Below the pieces are notes generated by a model, which did no database searches, was not told the DNA's origin, and saw only the letters and a list, made by a program, of their open reading frames with translations. Shown one piece after another: positions 1 to 8,325 of a DNA stretch of 64,000 nucleotides; within the stretch, counting starts at the first letter, position 1; each line of letters opens with the position of its first letter. A program made the translations under genes and the position numbers. This stretch comes from CAVPDA01 sp963702495 (GTDB lineage Bacteria; Pseudomonadota; Gammaproteobacteria; Burkholderiales; Rhodocyclaceae): the NCBI GenBank assembly GCA_963702495.1, contig CAVPDA010000005.1:62001-126000 (forward strand), given 5' to 3'.

Positions 1-282
1 ATGGTGGCCTATCTCTATCAGCAGGTGACCGGCGCGCGTCTGCCCCACAACGCCGCCGCCATCGCCCGGCTGGCCCGGCCGATCGAGCGCAAATCCCTGC
101 AGGCCGGAGATCTGGTGTTCTTCAACACCCGCAACAAGCCCTACTCTCACGTCGGCATCTATGTCGGCGACAACCGCTTCGTACACGCCCCCAGCCGCAA
201 CGGCAAGATCGAGCTCGCCAATCTGTCGGATCGCTATTTCGACCAGCGCTTCGATTCGGCGCGTACCTTGCTGCAGGATTGA
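1..282 (+). CDS. NlpC/P60 family cell-wall peptidase, C-terminal part (5' end outside window)
   Basis: This is the last 93 residues of an NlpC/P60 (C40) peptidase, an exported cysteine endopeptidase that cuts peptidoglycan stem peptides. The visible part holds the segment QAGDLVFFNT and the catalytic-histidine motif SHVGIYVGD (His near residue 50), followed by FVHAPS, all typical of the family. The catalytic Cys, normally in a DCSG motif just before the first visible residue, is missing, so the gene starts upstream and the ATG at base 1 is probably an internal Met. It converges on the hydrogenase operon. The 55-nt gap holds a short CGCGGG/CCCGCG inverted repeat (285-305) without a T-run. Confidence 0.85.
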   Translation: MVAYLYQQVTGARLPHNAAAIARLARPIERKSLQAGDLVFFNTRNKPYSHVGIYVGDNRFVHAPSRNGKIELANLSDRYFDQRFDSARTLLQD

Positions 283-337
283 CTCGCGGGAATTCGGCGC
301 CCGCGGCACCCCCGACGACGTGCCCGTTCTACCCGGC

Positions 338-1198
338 TCAGAATCCCTCCACATCCAGCAGATGCTTGATGGCGGGATAGGGGTAGATCGGCCCTTCCTT
401 GCAGATGAAGGTGGCGCCGAACTGGCAGTGGCCGCAGTGGCCGACGGCGCATTGCATGTTGCGCTCGGTGCTGAGGTAGATGGAGGATTCCTGCACCCCC
501 TTGCGCGCCAGATGCTGGGCGGCGGAGCCCATGAAACCGCCGGGTCCGCACAGCATGGCGACAGTGCGCTCCGAGCGCACCACCACCTCTTCCAGCACCT
601 TGATCTTCCCGCTCACCTGCCAGCGCCAATTGGCCGAGCCCTCGGTGGAGGCGACCAGCACGGTCGTATCCGGCAGCGCCTTCCAGCGCTCGTAGCGTTC
701 CGGCCAGATGAACTCATCCACGCGCTTCACCTTCTGTACGATGGTGAAATGCCCGAAGCGCTCGCGCCGCCGGATCATGTGGTTGATCACCGACACCACC
801 GGAGCGCAGCCGAGCCCGCCGGAGACGATGACGACGTCCTGGCCTTCGGCCTCCCGCAGCGGCCAGCCACGGCCGAAGGGGCCGCGGATGCCCAGGCGCT
901 GGCCTTCCTTGAGTTCGAACAGGCCGCGGGTGACGCGCCCGACGCGATTGATGGTGTGCACCAGCAGATCCTCGTGCTCCGGGTCGGAGACGATGGAGAT
1001 GGCCACCTCGCCCACGCCGTACAGGTACAGCATGTTGAACTGGCCCGGATCGTAGGTGTAGTTGGCATGCACCAGCGGGTCGGTGAAGCGCAGGTACAGG
1101 GTGAAGATGGTCTTCGATTCCTGCACCCGGCGCACGATCTCCGCCTCGTGGGGCAGATAGGCGTTGGCTTGGGCCTGGGTCAGGCTATGGCTGCGCAT
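338..1198 (-). CDS. [NiFe] hydrogenase gamma subunit (FAD/NAD(P)-binding, 2Fe-2S), group 3b type
   Basis: This 286-residue flavoprotein belongs to the ferredoxin-NADP reductase superfamily and matches the gamma subunit of cytoplasmic group 3b hydrogenases (sulfhydrogenase HydG/HyhG). It is expected to pass electrons between the iron-sulfur subunits and NAD(P)H. An FAD-binding barrel covers about residues 15-115, the nucleotide-binding GGLGCAP sits near 127-133, and a C-terminal 2Fe-2S site is formed by Cys 250, 255, 258 and 266. Its start overlaps the end of the beta-subunit gene by 14 nt, so the two are translationally coupled. It is the last gene of the minus-strand operon 4901-338. Confidence 0.88.
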   Translation of the reverse strand: MRSHSLTQAQANAYLPHEAEIVRRVQESKTIFTLYLRFTDPLVHANYTYDPGQFNMLYLYGVGEVAISIVSDPEHEDLLVHTINRVGRVTRGLFELKEGQRLGIRGPFGRGWPLREAEGQDVVIVSGGLGCAPVVSVINHMIRRRERFGHFTIVQKVKRVDEFIWPERYERWKALPDTTVLVASTEGSANWRWQVSGKIKVLEEVVVRSERTVAMLCGPGGFMGSAAQHLARKGVQESSIYLSTERNMQCAVGHCGHCQFGATFICKEGPIYPYPAIKHLLDVEGF

Positions 1199-2297
1199 CT
1201 TGGCTCTCCGCGAGCAGGGCGTGGACTTCCTCGGTGATGTCGATGGCGGCGGGGCACCAGGCGATGCAGCGCCCGCAGCCGACGCAGCCGCTGCGCCCGT
1301 ACTGCTCGTGCCAGGTGCCGAGCTTGTGGGTGAGCCACTGGCGGTAGCGCAGCCGCGTCTTGTCCCGCACCACCCAGCCGTGGATGTAGCTGTGTCCCTC
1401 GGTGAAACAGGAATCCCATTGCCGGTAATGCTCCACCTGCTGGCCGCTCATGTCGGGGGCATCGCCCTCGCTGTGGCAGAAGCAGGTCGGGCACACCGAG
1501 GTGCAGTTGGCGCAGGACAGGCAGCGCTGCGCCACGTCCTTCCAGCGCGGATGGTCGAGGCGCGCCATGAGCGCGTCCTTCAGTTCGCGCGAGGGCAGCC
1601 GGCGCGTCTGGACCGCCACCGCGGACTGCGCCTGCGCCGCGGCGCACTGCGTCTGCGCCGCGCTTGCGGGCTGCAAAGGCAGGGCTTCGACGATGGAGCG
1701 GCCACGCTCGCTCTTGGACCGCACCAGGAAACCCTCGTCCAGTTCCGTCAGCGCGATGTCGAAGCCGGCCGTGACCGAAGGCCCGTCGCCGGTGGAGTGG
1801 CAGAAGCAGGTGGCGGCGGGATGGGCGCAATCGACGGCGACGATGAACAGCGCGCGGCGGCGCGCGTTGTAGTAGTGATCCGGATACTCGCGATAGCAGA
1901 AGTGCTGGTCCTGCAGGGTGAGCGCCGCCAGATCGCAGGCGCGCACGCCGATCACCGCCGTCGGCTGGACCTGGGGCAGGGTCTCGGTGAAACGCATCTC
2001 GCCTTTCTCGCTGCGCTGAGCACGCCATACCGTGTCGCGCGGCGCGAAGGTAAGGGGTTTGAGCGCCTGGGGACCGTTGGCCCAGGCGAAGCAACGCGGA
2101 CTGTCGTCCTGGCGCAGCCGGTAGCGGCCCGGCGCCTGCTCGTCGCGATAGCCCGTGGGCAACTGGGACGCCTTCTCCAGTTCCTCGAACACCACCGCAC
2201 CGTCGCGCACGCGGGGACCGATCACCTGGTGGAACTCCCGCCGCAGCACGTCGATCAGCCGCTGCAGATCCTCGCGCCGCAAGAACTGTTCGCTCAC
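1185..2297 (-). CDS. [NiFe] hydrogenase beta subunit (4Fe-4S dicluster protein), group 3b type
   Basis: A 370-residue iron-sulfur electron-transfer subunit of the HydB/HyhB type. Two C-terminal 4Fe-4S motifs are visible: CLSCANCTSVCP (about 259-270) and CVGCGRCIAWCP (348-359). Further cysteines around 131-176 are also typical of the family. It should relay electrons between the catalytic heterodimer and the FAD-containing gamma subunit. Its ATG overlaps the stop of the maturation-protease gene (ATGA) and its 3' end overlaps the gamma gene, so the operon is tightly coupled. Here it follows the catalytic genes, whereas the archaeal order begins with beta and gamma. Confidence 0.87.
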   Translation of the reverse strand: MSEQFLRREDLQRLIDVLRREFHQVIGPRVRDGAVVFEELEKASQLPTGYRDEQAPGRYRLRQDDSPRCFAWANGPQALKPLTFAPRDTVWRAQRSEKGEMRFTETLPQVQPTAVIGVRACDLAALTLQDQHFCYREYPDHYYNARRRALFIVAVDCAHPAATCFCHSTGDGPSVTAGFDIALTELDEGFLVRSKSERGRSIVEALPLQPASAAQTQCAAAQAQSAVAVQTRRLPSRELKDALMARLDHPRWKDVAQRCLSCANCTSVCPTCFCHSEGDAPDMSGQQVEHYRQWDSCFTEGHSYIHGWVVRDKTRLRYRQWLTHKLGTWHEQYGRSGCVGCGRCIAWCPAAIDITEEVHALLAESQDAQP

Positions 2298-2818
2298 GCC
2301 CTCACCTCCCCGTTTCCCTCGGCCCCACGCGGCCGCGGTCGCTGCGCCGCATCATGGAGTTCGCTCCGGATCGCCGCGTGCAGCGCGGCGGCGTAGTGCG
2401 GCAGCACCGCCGCGAGAGCCAGGTCGGCATCGGGCGCAGGCGCGACGCCGATGCCGAGCCCGAATATCCGCAGCGAGCGCGGCAACTCGCCCAGGGCCTC
2501 GGCCAGATCCAGCGCCAGGTCCACCGAAAGCCCGTGGCTGGACACCGCCGCATCCCGATCCCGCAGTTCGGCGCGGGTGCAGCGCACGACCGTACCGGGC
2601 GGCACACCGGCCAGCGCATCCACCAGGAACACCGACTCTACGCCACGCATCAGCGCGGGCAGTTCGCTCAAAGGGTTGCCGCAGCGCACGGCCTCGACCC
2701 CGTCGGGCAGAGGCCCGGCGCTCGCCATGTCGATGACATCCCAGCCGAGGCGATCGGCGCCGAAGGGCGAGCCGATGCCGACGATGCGCAGCCGGCAGCC
2801 CGCATCGGGCTCAGCCAC
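2294..2818 (-). CDS. Hydrogenase maturation protease (HycI/HoxW family)
   Basis: A 174-residue endopeptidase of the HyaD/HycI/HoxW family, which removes the C-terminal extension of the large subunit after nickel insertion. The N-terminal signature IVGIGSPFGADRLGWDVID carries the conserved GxGxxxxxDD/E-like nickel-sensing region, and FLVDAL supplies the second acidic residue. The gene lies between the large-subunit and beta-subunit genes, overlapping the former by 8 nt and the latter by 4 nt. That position implies it processes the large subunit encoded just upstream, which ends in a short extension after DPCISCATH. Confidence 0.85.
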   Translation of the reverse strand: MAEPDAGCRLRIVGIGSPFGADRLGWDVIDMASAGPLPDGVEAVRCGNPLSELPALMRGVESVFLVDALAGVPPGTVVRCTRAELRDRDAAVSSHGLSVDLALDLAEALGELPRSLRIFGLGIGVAPAPDADLALAAVLPHYAAALHAAIRSELHDAAQRPRPRGAEGNGEVRA

Positions 2819-4109
2819 GATGCACCTTGAGGCGCAGGAAGTGGGTGGCGCAGGAGATGCACGGGTCGTAGTTGCGCAGCACCGTCTCGCAGCGCTGGCG
2901 CAGCGTGTCCTCAGGGGTATCCACCCCCAGAGCCTCGACCCAGTGGCGCAGGTCGTCCTCCATTCGCGCCTGATTCTGGCTGGTGGGCGGAACGATGCGG
3001 CAGCTCAGGATTTCGCCCTGGTCGTTGGTCTCCCAGCGCTGCCACAGCATGCCGCGGGGCGCCTCGGTGCAGCCGTAGCCGACGCCGGCCCGCGGCGCGA
3101 CCTCGACGCGGGGAGCGTCCGGCAGCCGGTAGTCGTCCATGACGCGCAGCGCCTCCAGCAGCGCGAAGTGCATCTCCACCGCCCGCGCCACGATGCTGTG
3201 AAACATGTTGCGGCTGGGAAAGGGCACGCCGCTGCGCTCGAGATTGCGCCGCACCGGCGGCGGCAGGCGGTCCAGGTTCAGATTGAGGCGGGCGAGCGGC
3301 CCGACCAGATAGGGCCGGTTGCGATAGCGGGAGTAGAGCGCGGTGGAATGGGCGGCATGGGATTCCTGGAACAGGTCCTCGTAGGCGGCGATGGGAAGGC
3401 TGAGGCCGTCGCTGCCGGAAATGCTGCCCTCATTGAGGGGATATTCGTCCGCATGGCGCACCGCCACGCAGGTGAAGTCCTGGGACGAGTGCGGCAGGGC
3501 CAGGGACGCCGCCCATTGCACCAGTTCCTCCGCCAGGGGCAGCGCGTCGTGCAGACGGCTGCGCAGCTTCGATACCTCGGCCGCGGCCGGCGCGCGGTAG
3601 AAGCCCCCGACGCAGGTGCCCACGGGATGCACCGAGCGGCCGCCCAAGAGGCGGATGATGTCGTTGCCCAGGGCCTGGAGCTGCAGCCCGCGGCGCAGTT
3701 CGTCGCGATACTCCCGCGCCATCGCCAAGGCGTTCGGATAACCGAGGAAGTCCGGCGCCGCCAGCAGATGAATGTGCAGGCCGTGGCTCTCCAGCCACTC
3801 GCCGCAATACAGCAGGCGCCGCATCTCCCGTACCCAGGGGCCGGGCTCGGCGCCGAAGATGGCTTCCAGAGCATGCACGGCGCTCATCTGGTAGGCCACC
3901 GGACAGATACCGCAGATGCGCGCGACGATGTCCGGCACCTCGCTGTAATGACGCCCTTCCAGCAGCTTCTCGAAAAAGCGCGGCGGCTCGAAGATCCTGA
4001 GCCGCACGTGTTCCAGGCGTCCATCCCGCACCGAGAGGTCCAGCGCGCCCTCGCCCTCGACCCGGGCGAGCACCGGAACATGGATCGGAATATGGCGCTC
4101 CTCATCCAT
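2811..4109 (-). CDS. [NiFe] hydrogenase large (alpha) subunit, group 3b type
   Basis: The catalytic subunit (432 residues) of a cytoplasmic NAD(P)-linked bidirectional hydrogenase. The two pairs of nickel-binding cysteines are present: RICGICP at about 64-70 and DPCISCATH at about 415-423. A nine-residue tail after the final His is the likely protease-cleaved extension. The length and the N-terminal PVLARVEGEG region fit the group 3b/HydA family. The stop of the small-subunit gene lies 3 nt upstream, and its GGGAG serves as the ribosome site for this ATG. Group 3b enzymes oxidise NADPH to give H2, and some also reduce sulfur; which applies here is not visible. Confidence 0.9.
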   Translation of the reverse strand: MDEERHIPIHVPVLARVEGEGALDLSVRDGRLEHVRLRIFEPPRFFEKLLEGRHYSEVPDIVARICGICPVAYQMSAVHALEAIFGAEPGPWVREMRRLLYCGEWLESHGLHIHLLAAPDFLGYPNALAMAREYRDELRRGLQLQALGNDIIRLLGGRSVHPVGTCVGGFYRAPAAAEVSKLRSRLHDALPLAEELVQWAASLALPHSSQDFTCVAVRHADEYPLNEGSISGSDGLSLPIAAYEDLFQESHAAHSTALYSRYRNRPYLVGPLARLNLNLDRLPPPVRRNLERSGVPFPSRNMFHSIVARAVEMHFALLEALRVMDDYRLPDAPRVEVAPRAGVGYGCTEAPRGMLWQRWETNDQGEILSCRIVPPTSQNQARMEDDLRHWVEALGVDTPEDTLRQRCETVLRNYDPCISCATHFLRLKVHRG

Positions 4110-4112
4110 GGC

Positions 4113-4901
4113 TCAACTCCCCTGGGCTGCGCTCGCGCCGGCCTCGGCGAAGGCCGGCGCGGCGTTGTTGATCGACAGGAAGCGGCGCCTGACGTCCGTC
4201 GCGCCGAGCCCGTTGGCGCGCAGGCGCTGCGCCAGTGACGCGGCATTGGCGTTCTCCGCCGGACCGTAGCAGGCATAACAGTCGCGGCCATGGGCCGGAC
4301 AGAGCACGCCGCAGCCGGTCTGGGTCACCGGCCCCATGCAGGGCACGCCCTTGGCCACCATCACGCAAACCACGCCGAGGCGCTTGCATTCGCCGCACAG
4401 CTTGTCGCGATTTACCGGCGGCGTGACGCCAAACAGCAGCGCACGAATCGCAGCCAACACTTGATGCCCGTTAACCGGACAGCCCCACAATTCGAGATCC
4501 ACCCGCACCTGGGCCGACAGCGGCGTCACCTTGTCCAGGATGCTGATGTGTTCGGGGCTGGCATATACCGCGCGCGTCCATTCGTCGGCCCGGTGCAGGT
4601 TGCGCAGCGCCTGGACGCCGCCGGAGGTGGCGCAGGCGCCGATTGCGATCAAGTACTTGCTGCGCGCGCGCACTGCGCGGATGCGCTGCGCCTCTTCGGG
4701 CGTCGAAATGCTGCCTTCCACCAGGGCGATGTCCACCTCGGCATCCTCATCCACCGGCCCCATCTCGACGAAGTGCGGGATATCCACCTGCTCCGCCAAC
4801 TCCAGCAGGCCCTCGCCGAGGTTGAGCAACGCCAATTGGCAACCGTCGCAGGAGCTGAACTTGTGGACCGCGAGGCGCGGACGATGAGGGAACTGGGGCA
4901 C
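4113..4901 (-). CDS. [NiFe] hydrogenase small (delta) subunit, group 3b type
   Basis: The iron-sulfur small subunit, pairing with the large subunit just downstream. I chose the GTG at 4901 because GGGAGG lies 6 nt upstream and the protein then starts shortly before the proximal-cluster motif SSCDGCQ (Cys 18 and 21). The frame stays open to 5126, but upstream residues look non-coding. Other conserved elements are VEGSIST, IAIGACATSGG and WGCPVNGH. A cysteine-rich C-terminal half (CGECKRLGVVC ... CGVLCPAHGRDCYACYGP) would bind two more clusters, as in group 3b/3c small subunits. It is the first gene of the operon. Confidence 0.88.
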   Translation of the reverse strand: MPQFPHRPRLAVHKFSSCDGCQLALLNLGEGLLELAEQVDIPHFVEMGPVDEDAEVDIALVEGSISTPEEAQRIRAVRARSKYLIAIGACATSGGVQALRNLHRADEWTRAVYASPEHISILDKVTPLSAQVRVDLELWGCPVNGHQVLAAIRALLFGVTPPVNRDKLCGECKRLGVVCVMVAKGVPCMGPVTQTGCGVLCPAHGRDCYACYGPAENANAASLAQRLRANGLGATDVRRRFLSINNAAPAFAEAGASAAQGS

Positions 4902-5143
4902 GATAGCCTCCCGCTTCGGTGGAATGCTGTGATGCAGCATGATAGCCGAAACCGGCTTCGTCGATAAGAAAACAAATGGGGTGCAACAGTCCCGCTTATT
5001 CACCGATCGCAACCCGCGGCTCGGCGGATCATCGCGGACAAGCCCTGACACGCCAAGGAATACAATGGCCGCCGTGAAGATTGACGTGACCAGCCGCGGC
5101 TGATCCCTTATCCTGAAAGTAACCAACCACGGAGCGGGCCCGC
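4902..5143. promoter_or_regulatory. Divergent intergenic region between the two hydrogenase operons
   Basis: These 242 nt must contain the promoters of the minus-strand group 3b operon and the plus-strand hox operon. A TTGACG at 5081-5086 could be a -35 element for hoxF, but no good -10 follows at standard spacing. I see no clear GG-N10-GC sigma-54 element and no FNR box. GGAGCGGG just before 5144 serves as the hoxF ribosome site. Confidence 0.4.
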
Positions 5144-7012
5144 ATGCAAACCGAAGCCAACCCGGGTGCCTATCTCGACCCGATTCTCGACCGCTATCGA
5201 GGCGATCCGACGCGCCTGGTGCAGATACTGCGCGAGACCCAGGAGATCCACGGCTGGATCAGTCCGCCCGCCATCACCCATCTCGCTGCCCACCTCGGCT
5301 TGCCAAGGGGGCGGGTGGAGGGCGTGGCAGGGTTCTACAGCTTCTTGTGCAGCGAGCCCAGGGGGCGCTACCGGGTGCTGTTCTCGGACAACATCACCGA
5401 TCGCATGCAGGGCAACATGAAGCTGCTCGACCACATGTGCCAGAAGCTGTGGTTGGAGCGCGGCAAGGTATCGGAGGACGGCCTGGTCAGCATCGACACG
5501 ACCTCCTGCACCGGCCTGTGCGACCAGGGTCCCGGCCTGCTGGTAAACGGGTGGGCGATCCCGCGCATCACCGAGGAGCGCATCGACCAGATCATCGATC
5601 TGATCCATGTCGAGAAACCGGTGACCGAGTGGCCGGCGGACATGTTCCGCATCAGCGACAACATCCGGCGCAAGGACGTGCTGCTCGACAGCGCCATCCA
5701 GCCCGGCGACGCGATCCGCGCGGCGATGGCGCGGGGTCCGCGGGCGGCGGTGGAAATGGCCTCCAACGAGCGCTCCTGGCGCGAAGCGGTCGTTGCCGCG
5801 CCCCAGGGACCGCTCGCCACGCTGGACGAGATCAAACGCTCCAACCTGCGCGGCCGCGGCGGTGCCGGCTTCACCACCGGCCTCAAGTGGGAGGCCTGCC
5901 GCAGCGCCCTCGGCCAGATGCGCTACGTGGTATGCAATGCGGACGAGGGCGAGCCGGGCACCTTCAAGGACCGGGTGCTGCTCACGCGCTACGCCGATCT
6001 GGTGTTCGAGGGAATGACCATCTGCGCCTACGTGATCGGCGCCGCCAAGGGCTTTCTCTACCTGCGCGGCGAGTATCGATACCTGCTGCAACCGCTCAAC
6101 GAGGCGCTGGAGCGGCGGCGCACCGCCTACCTGCTGGGCAAGGGCATCTTCGGCCAGCCCGGCTTCGATTTCGACATCGAGATCCACGTCGGCGCCGGTG
6201 CCTATATCTGTGGCGAGGAGTCGGCGCTGATCGAATCGCTCGAAGGCAAGCGCGGCGTTCCACGCAACCGCCCGCCCTACCCGGTCACCCACGGCTACCT
6301 GCAGCAGCCGACCACGGTGAACAACGTCGAGACCTTCTGCGCCGCGGCGCTGATCGCGATCCACGGCGGCGACTGGTATCGCGGCTTCGGCACGCCCAAG
6401 TCGGCCGGCACCAAGATCCTGTCGGTTTCGGGCGACGTGGCCCGTCCCGGCATCTACGAGTATCCCTTCGGCGTCACGGTGCAGGAGGTGATCGAGGACT
6501 GCGGCGCCGTGGACACCCAGGCGGTACAGGTGAGCGGCCCGTCAGGCTTCTGCCTCGACGACACCGAGTTCGGCCGCCGCATCGCCTTCGAGGATGTGCC
6601 GACGGCGGGTTCCTTCATGGTGTTCAACCGCGGCCGCGACATGTTCGACGTCGCGCGCAACTTCAGCCACTTCTTCGCCCACGAGAGCTGCGGCTTCTGC
6701 ACCCCCTGCCGCGTCGGCACCACGGTGCTCAAGAACGTGATGGACAAGCTCCACGCCGGCCACGGCACGCAGTACGACATCAACGAGATCTTCCAGTTGG
6801 CCCGCGTACTGCAGGCCAGCAGCCACTGCGGACTGGGCCACACGGCCTGCAATCCGATGTTCGACACCCTGAGAAAGTTTCGCCCGACCTACGAACGGCG
6901 CCTCAAGTCCCTGGAGTTCGAGCCGGCCTTCGACCTGGACGGCGCCCTGGCGGCAGCGCGCCAGATGACCGGCCGCGACGACGCCGGCGCCCACCTGAAA
7001 ACGGAGGCATGA
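5144..7012 (+). CDS. hoxF: NAD-reducing hydrogenase diaphorase subunit HoxF (NuoE-NuoF fusion)
   Basis: The 622-residue flavin and NAD(H)-binding subunit of the soluble bidirectional group 3d hydrogenase. Residues 1-165 are a NuoE-like thioredoxin-fold domain with only the CTGLCDQGPG cysteine pair evident; the usual first pair is replaced by FSDNITDRM. The rest is NuoF-like: the glycine-rich GRGGAGFTTGLKWE for NAD, CNADEGEPGTFKDR for FMN, and a 4Fe-4S site in ESCGFCTPCRVGT. The stop overlaps the first ATG of hoxU. The length is close to that of the Cupriavidus-type HoxF. Confidence 0.93.
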   Translation: MQTEANPGAYLDPILDRYRGDPTRLVQILRETQEIHGWISPPAITHLAAHLGLPRGRVEGVAGFYSFLCSEPRGRYRVLFSDNITDRMQGNMKLLDHMCQKLWLERGKVSEDGLVSIDTTSCTGLCDQGPGLLVNGWAIPRITEERIDQIIDLIHVEKPVTEWPADMFRISDNIRRKDVLLDSAIQPGDAIRAAMARGPRAAVEMASNERSWREAVVAAPQGPLATLDEIKRSNLRGRGGAGFTTGLKWEACRSALGQMRYVVCNADEGEPGTFKDRVLLTRYADLVFEGMTICAYVIGAAKGFLYLRGEYRYLLQPLNEALERRRTAYLLGKGIFGQPGFDFDIEIHVGAGAYICGEESALIESLEGKRGVPRNRPPYPVTHGYLQQPTTVNNVETFCAAALIAIHGGDWYRGFGTPKSAGTKILSVSGDVARPGIYEYPFGVTVQEVIEDCGAVDTQAVQVSGPSGFCLDDTEFGRRIAFEDVPTAGSFMVFNRGRDMFDVARNFSHFFAHESCGFCTPCRVGTTVLKNVMDKLHAGHGTQYDINEIFQLARVLQASSHCGLGHTACNPMFDTLRKFRPTYERRLKSLEFEPAFDLDGALAAARQMTGRDDAGAHLKTEA

Positions 7013-7017
7013 CCGCC

Positions 7018-7761
7018 ATGCAGACGATGAACCCGCAGCAGACCTTCTCCCTGGACGGCGAGGAAGTGCCGTTCAAGCCCGGGCAGACGGTGATCCAGGC
7101 CGCCCTCACGGCGGGCCGCTACATTCCCCACCTGTGCTACCACCCGGAGTTCAAACCCCACGGCAGTTGCAAGCTGTGCACCGTCAAGATCAACGGGCGC
7201 TCCGCTGCCGCGTGCACCGCGCCGGCGACACCGGACCTGGAGGTGGAAAGCGATACGCCGGAACTCAACGAGCGGCGCCGCACCCTGGTGCAGATGCTGT
7301 TCGTGGAAGGCAATCACTTCTGCCCCTCCTGCGAGATGAGCGGCAACTGCATGCTGCAGGCGGTGGCTTACGACCTGGGCGTCATGGGCCCGCACTTCGC
7401 CCACCTGTTCCCGAGCCGGCCGGTGGATGCCTCGCACCCCGACATCCTGCTCGACTTCAACCGCTGCATCCTGTGCGAACTGTGCATCCGCGCCAGCGCC
7501 GATGTGGACCGCAAGAACGTGTTTGCGCTGTCGGGCCGCGGCATCAAGAAGCACCTCATCGTCAACGCCGAATCCGGGCGCCTGGCGGACACGGACATCG
7601 CCCTCGGCGACAAGGCGACGCAGGTGTGTCCGGTCGGCGTGATCCTGCCGAAGCGCCACGGCTTCGCCGTGCCCATCGGCAAGCGCAAGTATGACGAGCG
7701 GCCCATCAGCGCCCACGCCCTGGAGGATGCGCCGCGCATGCCGGGGAGCCGCCATGGCTGA
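7018..7761 (+). CDS. hoxU: NAD-reducing hydrogenase diaphorase subunit HoxU
   Basis: A NuoG-like iron-sulfur subunit of 247 residues that wires HoxF to HoxYH. Visible sites are the N-terminal 2Fe-2S cysteines (HLCYHPEF ... GSCKLCTVKING ... AAC), the His/Cys motif HFCPSCEMSGNC, and a 4Fe-4S-type segment CILCELCIR, with a further Cys in QVCPVGVI. The ATG at 7018 has GGAGG 10 nt upstream. An in-frame ATG at 7009 is only 1 nt from the same GGAGG, so 7018 is preferred. Its 3' end overlaps hoxY by 8 nt. Confidence 0.9.
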   Translation: MQTMNPQQTFSLDGEEVPFKPGQTVIQAALTAGRYIPHLCYHPEFKPHGSCKLCTVKINGRSAAACTAPATPDLEVESDTPELNERRRTLVQMLFVEGNHFCPSCEMSGNCMLQAVAYDLGVMGPHFAHLFPSRPVDASHPDILLDFNRCILCELCIRASADVDRKNVFALSGRGIKKHLIVNAESGRLADTDIALGDKATQVCPVGVILPKRHGFAVPIGKRKYDERPISAHALEDAPRMPGSRHG

Positions 7762-8305
7762 TTCGCCCCCCCGCAAGCTGCGCGTCGCCACGACTTCCCT
7801 GGCCGGCTGCTTCGGTTGCCACATGTCGTTTCTCGACATCGACGAGCGCCTGTTCGATCTGCTGCAGCTGATCGAGTTCGACCGCTCGCCGCTGACCGAC
7901 ATCAAGCATTGCGGCCCCTGTGACATCGGCATCGTCGAGGGCGGCATCTGCAACGCGGAAAACGTGCACGTGCTGCGCGAGTTCCGCAAGAACTGCAAGA
8001 TTCTGGTGGCCATCGGCGCCTGCGCCGTCACCGGCGGACTGCCGGCCCAGCGCAACCATCTGGATCTGCGCGACTGCCTGCAGGAGGTATACGTGACGGA
8101 GCCGGGCCTGGTGAATGGCAGCATCCCCAACGATCCGGAACTGCCGCTGCCGCTGGACCAGGTGCATCCGCTGCACGAGGTGGTGAAGGTGGACTACGTC
8201 ATTCCGGGATGCCCCCCCTCCGGCGATGCCATCTGGAAGTTCCTGACCGACCTGCTGGCCGGACGCACGCCGCGGCTCGGCCACGGCCTCATGCATTACG
8301 ACTGA
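7754..8305 (+). CDS. hoxY: NAD-reducing hydrogenase small subunit HoxY
   Basis: The small subunit (183 residues) of the hydrogenase heterodimer, carrying the proximal 4Fe-4S cluster. Motifs are GCFGCHMSFLDID near residue 18, KHCGPCDIGIVEGGI, IGACAVTGG and the C-terminal GCPPSGDAIW. The ATG at 7754 has GGGGAG upstream. The protein is short, without the extra C-terminal clusters of the group 3b small subunit, as expected for group 3d. hoxH follows after 20 nt. Confidence 0.92.
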   Translation: MADSPPRKLRVATTSLAGCFGCHMSFLDIDERLFDLLQLIEFDRSPLTDIKHCGPCDIGIVEGGICNAENVHVLREFRKNCKILVAIGACAVTGGLPAQRNHLDLRDCLQEVYVTEPGLVNGSIPNDPELPLPLDQVHPLHEVVKVDYVIPGCPPSGDAIWKFLTDLLAGRTPRLGHGLMHYD

Positions 8306-8325
8306 CTATTGCCGGGAGTACCGCG

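Noticed and set aside
5347..7017. Long open frame extending hoxU upstream through hoxF
   Set aside because: Only the part from 7018 onwards is hoxU; the upstream part is an out-of-frame reading of hoxF.
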